From positions 1 to 40,696 of the forward strand of contig NZ_NGJU01000024.1 in the NCBI RefSeq assembly GCF_003987495.1: a DNA stretch of 40,696 nucleotides, read 5' to 3'. A program made the position numbers and the translations under genes. The DNA is from Vagococcus salmoninarum. Its GTDB lineage: Bacteria; Bacillota; Bacilli; Lactobacillales; Vagococcaceae. Position 1 is the stretch's first letter, and each line of letters starts with the position of its first letter. A model generated the notes under the pieces. That model had not been told where the DNA came from. It did no database searches and was given only the letters and a program-made list of their open reading frames with translations. Shown piece by piece: positions 37,427 to 40,696 of the stretch.

Positions 37427-37885
37427 TCAATCCACCTCATTGACTATTTTTTGCATCATAATCCCATCTTCACGAGGATTGTGATAATAATTTTTACGGA
37501 TGCCGATTTCTTGAAAACCAGCTTTTCGATATAAGCCAATCGCTGCCTGATTGGTTCGCCGAACTTCTAAGAAAAAGCTCTTAACTCCTTGACTAGCCAT
37601 CGTTGCCAAGGCTTTTTCAAATAGTTCCATTGCGACTTTTTGCCCTTTAACACTAGGATCAACGGCGATATTGATGATTTCTGCTTCATCTAAGACTTGA
37701 TGAAAAATCACATAACCTAATAAGCCCTTAGGTGTTTCTGTCAAAAAATAAAAGCTCCGTTCATTTTGTAAATCTGCTAAAAATTGAGCTTTTGTCCAAG
37801 GGGAACCATAGTCATAAGCTAATTCACTTATATCCCAAAATTTTTGGGCTAAGTCGGTTTGAGGGGTTTCAAAGTCTTGATTCAT
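37427..37885 (-). CDS. rimI: RimI-type GNAT N-acetyltransferase
   Basis: RimI acetylates the N-terminal alanine of ribosomal protein S18 in E. coli. This 152-residue GNAT protein has the acetyl-CoA-binding motif A around IAVDPSVKGQKVAMELFEKAL, lacking the usual Q/RxxGxG/A exactly but close to it (VKGQKVA), then VRRTNQAAIGLYRKAGFQEIGIRKNYY, the RimI C-terminal signature. It overlaps or abuts the preceding GNAT gene at position 37885 and sits in the tsa operon, the usual place of rimI in Firmicutes. Confidence 0.88.
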   Translation of the reverse strand: MNQDFETPQTDLAQKFWDISELAYDYGSPWTKAQFLADLQNERSFYFLTETPKGLLGYVIFHQVLDEAEIINIAVDPSVKGQKVAMELFEKALATMASQGVKSFFLEVRRTNQAAIGLYRKAGFQEIGIRKNYYHNPREDGIMMQKIVNEVD

Positions 37886-38436
37886 TATTTCCGCTCCTCA
37901 AAAACATAAAGCATATCTAAGGCATCTTCCCCATTGCTTAAGTAATAATTCTTTTTAACCGTTCGAGAAACAAAACCTAGTTTCCGGTACAAGCGTTGAG
38001 CGTCCATGTTACTGATTCGGACTTCTAGTGATAACGATGCGTACTCACTGCGTTTAGCTGCTTCGATGACTTCTTCTAATAAGATCGTTGCTAAGCCACG
38101 GCCTTGGTACTCGTGTAAAACTGCAACGTTAGTAATATGGCCGTCCTCTTGTTCAAAGCGAACACCGATAAATGCAACAGCCTGCCCCTCATGTTCAACA
38201 ATTAAGTACAACACTGGTTGGGGACCATTTAATTCTGATAAAAAAGCGGTTTTCCCCCAAGGAACATCTCCTTCATAGGCATCTTTTTCAATCGCAATTA
38301 ACTGACGAATGTCAGTGTAGCGGACTTCGCGAAAAAGAAATGTTTCCTCACCAACTTTTTTTTCGCTAGTTAAATAAATTAACTGTTTCGTCATTACGAC
38401 GCGAACTTTATCAAAAAAGTTAGATTTTTTCGACAT
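37885..38436 (-). CDS. Second RimI-like GNAT N-acetyltransferase
   Basis: A 183-residue protein with a 25-residue N-terminal extension and a GNAT domain carrying VAVLHEYQGRGLATILLEEVI, with the full RGxA loop for acetyl-CoA, then VRISNMDAQRLYRKLGFVSR and a KKNYYLSNGEDALDM tail close to RimI. The ATG at 38436 follows GAGGGAAAGTT; an ATG six codons earlier would place that site inside the gene. It overlaps tsaB by 17 bases and touches the next rimI gene, so all are coupled. Of the two GNATs this one has the better acetyl-CoA loop, so which acetylates S18 is uncertain. Confidence 0.82.
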   Translation of the reverse strand: MSKKSNFFDKVRVVMTKQLIYLTSEKKVGEETFLFREVRYTDIRQLIAIEKDAYEGDVPWGKTAFLSELNGPQPVLYLIVEHEGQAVAFIGVRFEQEDGHITNVAVLHEYQGRGLATILLEEVIEAAKRSEYASLSLEVRISNMDAQRLYRKLGFVSRTVKKNYYLSNGEDALDMLYVFEERK

Positions 38437-39148
38437 AACTTTCCCTCTGTTCATGATTATTATTATTGGCTAACCAATTTTCTTCCGCTTCAACTAATTT
38501 TAAATAAGCTGGCACAAAGTCTTCAACTGAGGGGACAACTTCCCCAGTTAAGCCTAACTTAGCTAGGCTTAAACTGTTTACTTCATGATAAGCAGCTGTG
38601 AGATCGATAGTTGTTTTAACAAGCGATTCCTCAATCAACTGACTAAATTTGCTAAGATCACTACCGACAAAACGCATCTCTTGGTCATAGTTCTCTAACT
38701 CAAGCAACCACTGCTCAAAACTAATGTGTTTATCAGGAACAATCGTCACTAACTGACTGCCTTGCCACTGATAAATCCCGGTATAAACATTATTTCGACG
38801 GGCATCAAATAAAGGCACGATCAAGCCTTGATAATCTAGAGAATTAGCAGCTAGACTCGCTAAACTTGAAATCCCAACTAACTCGACACCTAAGGTCCAC
38901 GCTAAGGTTTTAGCGGTTGTCACACCAATTCGTAAACCAGTGTAAGAACCTGGTCCTTGGGCCACAACGATTCGTTCAATTCCTTGAGGTGAGATTTGAT
39001 TTTCTTTCATAATAAAATCAATGGCCGGCATTAAGGCTAAACTATGATTTTTATTTGTTGTTCCTGTATATTGACCGATTAATTGTTGGTCATTGCAAAT
39101 CGCCACACTTAATGTTTGATTAGAAGTGTCAATTGCTAAAATCTTCAT
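38420..39148 (-). CDS. tsaB: tRNA threonylcarbamoyladenosine biosynthesis protein TsaB
   Basis: TsaB is the non-catalytic partner of TsaD in t6A synthesis. The 242-residue ASKHA-like protein begins MKILAIDTSNQTLSVAI, then has VVAQGPGSYTGLRIGVTTAK (about 61-80) and LVPLFDARRNNVYTG-like LIVPLFDARRNNVYTG, all standard. It is the first gene of the operon and overlaps the following GNAT gene. An extended -10 promoter lies just upstream. Confidence 0.94.
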   Translation of the reverse strand: MKILAIDTSNQTLSVAICNDQQLIGQYTGTTNKNHSLALMPAIDFIMKENQISPQGIERIVVAQGPGSYTGLRIGVTTAKTLAWTLGVELVGISSLASLAANSLDYQGLIVPLFDARRNNVYTGIYQWQGSQLVTIVPDKHISFEQWLLELENYDQEMRFVGSDLSKFSQLIEESLVKTTIDLTAAYHEVNSLSLAKLGLTGEVVPSVEDFVPAYLKLVEAEENWLANNNNHEQRESYVEKI

Positions 39149-39182
39149 ATTCTACCCATTCCTTCACTTTGAATTCTTGACT

Positions 39183-39191
39183 ATTATAGCA
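39183..39191 (-). promoter_or_regulatory. Extended -10 promoter for tsaB operon
   Basis: TGC-TATAAT on the minus strand (39191-39183), a perfect extended -10, lies 35 bases before the tsaB start and after the terminator of the GalT-like gene. The -35 region is AT-rich and weak. Confidence 0.6.
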
Positions 39192-39207
39192 TAATTTCTA
39201 AAACAAT

Positions 39208-39232
39208 AAAAAGGAGCTGAATCACAGCTCCT
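39208..39232 (-). terminator. Terminator after the GalT-like gene
   Basis: A perfect 8-bp stem AGGAGCTG/CAGCTCCT (39212-39219 with 39225-39232) with a five-base loop is followed by T on the minus strand to 39208. It starts 7 bases after the stop of the GalT-like gene. Confidence 0.88.
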
Positions 39233-39238
39233 GATTAC

Positions 39239-40378
39239 TTATAAACTAGCTAAAAATTGTTCTGCTTCCGTCGTCGATAAGCTTGTTTTAGCTAGTTCGG
39301 CAATTTCCTCTTGATCATTAATAAAGCCTAAGGCTGGGATTAAGTCACAACTTTCTGATTTAAAGATTAAATACAACTCGTAAGTACCGTCCTCTAGTCT
39401 AATTAAGCTACCAACTTGCCCTTGGGCCTGACTAAAATTACGCCACTGCTCTGATAAGTAAAAGGCTACTTGGCTTAATTGTTGAGCATTAGTACTGCTT
39501 AATTTGATTGCCAACACCGGCCATACTAGAACTTCTCCAGAAACTGCCTTAAACAACGGCAATTCTAAGGTTCTAAGAACTTGAGCTTCAGTAATCGGCG
39601 CTAACCCTTTGCCGCCTTGATAATGACCGTGTTCACCACGACCATCACTAAAAATATAATAATGAGGGAAAACTTCTAAAAGATCAGTCAATTTACTAAA
39701 ATAGCTTTGATCTTGGACTAAGGGGTGATGTTCTTCCATAACAAAAGCACAGTGTTCCAGGACTTTTGGTTGCTCTAAGTAATGATAAATCCAACTTTCG
39801 CCAGCTAAATTCATCCGAATCCCCCGGCGGTTAGCTTGGCTTCCTTGATTGGCTGACCCTAGATAGCCTTCATTTTCTAAACATAAAGAACATTGGGGAT
39901 AGGCTGAAGCTTCCTCTAAGTCACGCTCCTTCAAGGGCTGCTGATTAAGTAAAAAATCACCTTGAGGACTAGACAGCTTAACTAATGTATCAGCTAACTG
40001 CACTTTGACGTAACCATTATCAACCATTAACTGATAAAAATAATTAGTTGCGCCTTCAGGGTCCTTAGCATGGTGTTCTGCGAACAAGGCATTGATGACT
40101 GAGGGTGGTGGTGTCAGAAAATCTCCTAGTTTGGCTGCAAAATCAGCTTGCTCTTGCAGTGAGTCACTAATGACTTTTTGCTCCGTCGCAACTGCTGTTA
40201 AACCTTTAATTAGTTGACTGACTTCTAAGTAATCTGTCGTATTAACAGCTAAGGTCTCTGGGCTAACTTTTAATAGTCCTCTTAATTGATTCGTTAAATA
40301 CAAGCGATCTAATTCCATCCAGCCACCTGCTTGAATGGCTAATGTTACAAATTCATTAATCATTTGATTATTTGTCAT
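39239..40378 (-). CDS. Divergent class II galactose-1-phosphate uridylyltransferase-like protein
   Basis: This 379-residue protein resembles the Gram-positive class II GalT in order: an N-terminal helix MINEFVTLAIQAGG, the region NALFAEHHAKDPEGATNYFY, the CSLCLENEGY motif (163-172) and the active-site HGHYQGG (250-256). Class II GalT proteins are about 490 residues and read HDHYQGG after a glycine-rich stretch; here the Asp is Gly, the preceding stretch is shortened to SDGRGE, and over 100 residues are missing. The His-x-His-x-Gln pattern remains. It stands alone with its own promoter and terminator and has no Leloir genes near it. It may be a GalT-derived enzyme of other specificity, or a degenerate copy. 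Confidence in the family is good, in the reaction low. Confidence 0.7.
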   Translation of the reverse strand: MTNNQMINEFVTLAIQAGGWMELDRLYLTNQLRGLLKVSPETLAVNTTDYLEVSQLIKGLTAVATEQKVISDSLQEQADFAAKLGDFLTPPPSVINALFAEHHAKDPEGATNYFYQLMVDNGYVKVQLADTLVKLSSPQGDFLLNQQPLKERDLEEASAYPQCSLCLENEGYLGSANQGSQANRRGIRMNLAGESWIYHYLEQPKVLEHCAFVMEEHHPLVQDQSYFSKLTDLLEVFPHYYIFSDGRGEHGHYQGGKGLAPITEAQVLRTLELPLFKAVSGEVLVWPVLAIKLSSTNAQQLSQVAFYLSEQWRNFSQAQGQVGSLIRLEDGTYELYLIFKSESCDLIPALGFINDQEEIAELAKTSLSTTEAEQFLASL

Positions 40379-40427
40379 TGTTAAAACTCCTTATATCATT
40401 AAATTATTCCCGGTGCTTATCTTCTTA

Positions 40428-40455
40428 ATCATACACTTTCTAAAGATTATTTCAA
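40428..40455 (-). promoter_or_regulatory. Promoter of the GalT-like gene
   Basis: TTGAAA (40450-40455) and TATGAT (40428-40433) are 16 bases apart on the minus strand, about 50 bases before the ATG, which is preceded by AAGGAG. Confidence 0.55.
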
Positions 40456-40486
40456 TAAACTGGCAACAAAAAAAAGACTGGCAAGG

Positions 40487-40696
40487 GGACTGAACCCTTA
40501 AAATGAGACAGTAATAAAAACACCTATGCGGTTGCTTGTTTTCGATAATCTATCGGAGATAAGTAACCGTATTTTTGTTGAATTCTCTTTTCATTATAAT
40601 ACTTGATGAAATTTTGTACAGTTTCGATTACACTAGTAGTAGAGCATCCAAGCTCTGACTGTATTGAGAACGTTTCAGACTTTAGAGTGGAATGAA
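40487..40696 (-). mobile_element. 3' end of an IS3-family insertion sequence, cut by the window edge
   Basis: The element's terminal sequence appears to begin near 40487 with GGACTGAACCCTTAAAATGA on the plus strand, a pattern like IS3-family terminal inverted repeats, followed 15-20 bases on by the transposase stop codon. The rest lies past 40696, so the other end, its target duplication and exact boundary cannot be checked. It lies directly upstream of the GalT-like promoter. Confidence 0.75.
40524..40694 (-). CDS. IS3-family transposase C-terminus, partial
   Basis: The minus-strand frame ending at TAG 40524-40526 encodes HSTLKSETFSIQ, a short middle, then VIETVQNFIKYYNEKRIQ and KYGYLSPIDYRKQATA. 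This is the end of the DDE integrase domain of IS3-family OrfB transposases: the catalytic-Glu helix (HSTLKSE) followed by the YNxxRxQxKxxxLSPxxYR tail. The gene continues out of the window and its start and OrfA are not visible. The visible part has no stop or frameshift, so the element may be intact. Confidence 0.88.
   Translation of the reverse strand, partial: HSTLKSETFSIQSELGCSTTSVIETVQNFIKYYNEKRIQQKYGYLSPIDYRKQATA

Overview
The window looks like the chromosome of a low-GC Gram-positive coccus in the Lactobacillales, most likely an Enterococcus/Vagococcus relative. The reasons are a Gram-positive PolC, enterococcal-type arginine deiminase (arc) genes, a rseP/eep-type protease, an ANTAR/riboswitch-controlled ethanolamine (eut) locus and strong Shine-Dalgarno sites. 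This placement is inference from protein character, not from a search. Every convincing gene lies on the minus strand, so transcription runs from high to low coordinates. I saw no rRNA, tRNA or CRISPR array.

Layout, low to high coordinate. 1-5.8 kb: arginine deiminase operon arcA-arcB-arcD-arcC-arcR, ending in a terminator; arcA carries a single-base frameshift in a run of seven T. 5.8-19.9 kb: housekeeping block with polC (own promoter and a long leader hairpin), proS, rseP, dxr, cdsA, uppS, frr, pyrH, tsf and rpsB (promoter and structured leader). 19.9-23.9 kb: an AT-rich accessory insert holding a coiled-coil protein with a T5orf172/GIY-YIG-like C-terminus, a membrane-anchored KAP-type P-loop NTPase, and about 0.5 kb of decayed coding sequence. 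23.9-36.4 kb: ethanolamine-utilisation bacterial microcompartment locus in two transcription units. Unit 1 is eutS-eutP-adenosyltransferase behind a canonical EutV-type dual hairpin and terminator. Unit 2 is a second eutS-eutV-eutA-eutB-eutC-eutL-eutK-eutE-eutM-pduL/eutD-conserved protein-eutN-eutH behind a cobalamin riboswitch and two tandem terminators. 36.4-40.7 kb: tsaB-rimI-like-rimI-tsaD, a divergent class II GalT-like gene, and the end of an IS3-family element running off the window.

How they work together. The arc genes turn arginine into ornithine, CO2, ammonia and ATP, with ArcD exchanging arginine for ornithine and ArcR as the Crp-type regulator. EutH imports ethanolamine; EutBC, kept active by EutA and supplied with adenosylcobalamin by the adenosyltransferase, splits it to ammonia and acetaldehyde; EutE and PduL/EutD convert acetaldehyde through acetyl-CoA to acetyl phosphate inside a shell of EutS, L, M, K and N proteins. 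EutV should be the RNA-binding antiterminator, but here its receiver lacks the phospho-accepting aspartate and no EutW kinase gene is present in the locus.

Most noteworthy: the kinase-less EutV with a degenerate receiver; the cis arrangement of riboswitch, terminator and ANTAR hairpin upstream of eutV itself; the KAP/T5orf172 pair as a possible defence module; the arcA frameshift, which lies exactly on a U-UUU-UUG slippery heptamer; and unexplained structured leaders upstream of polC and rpsB.
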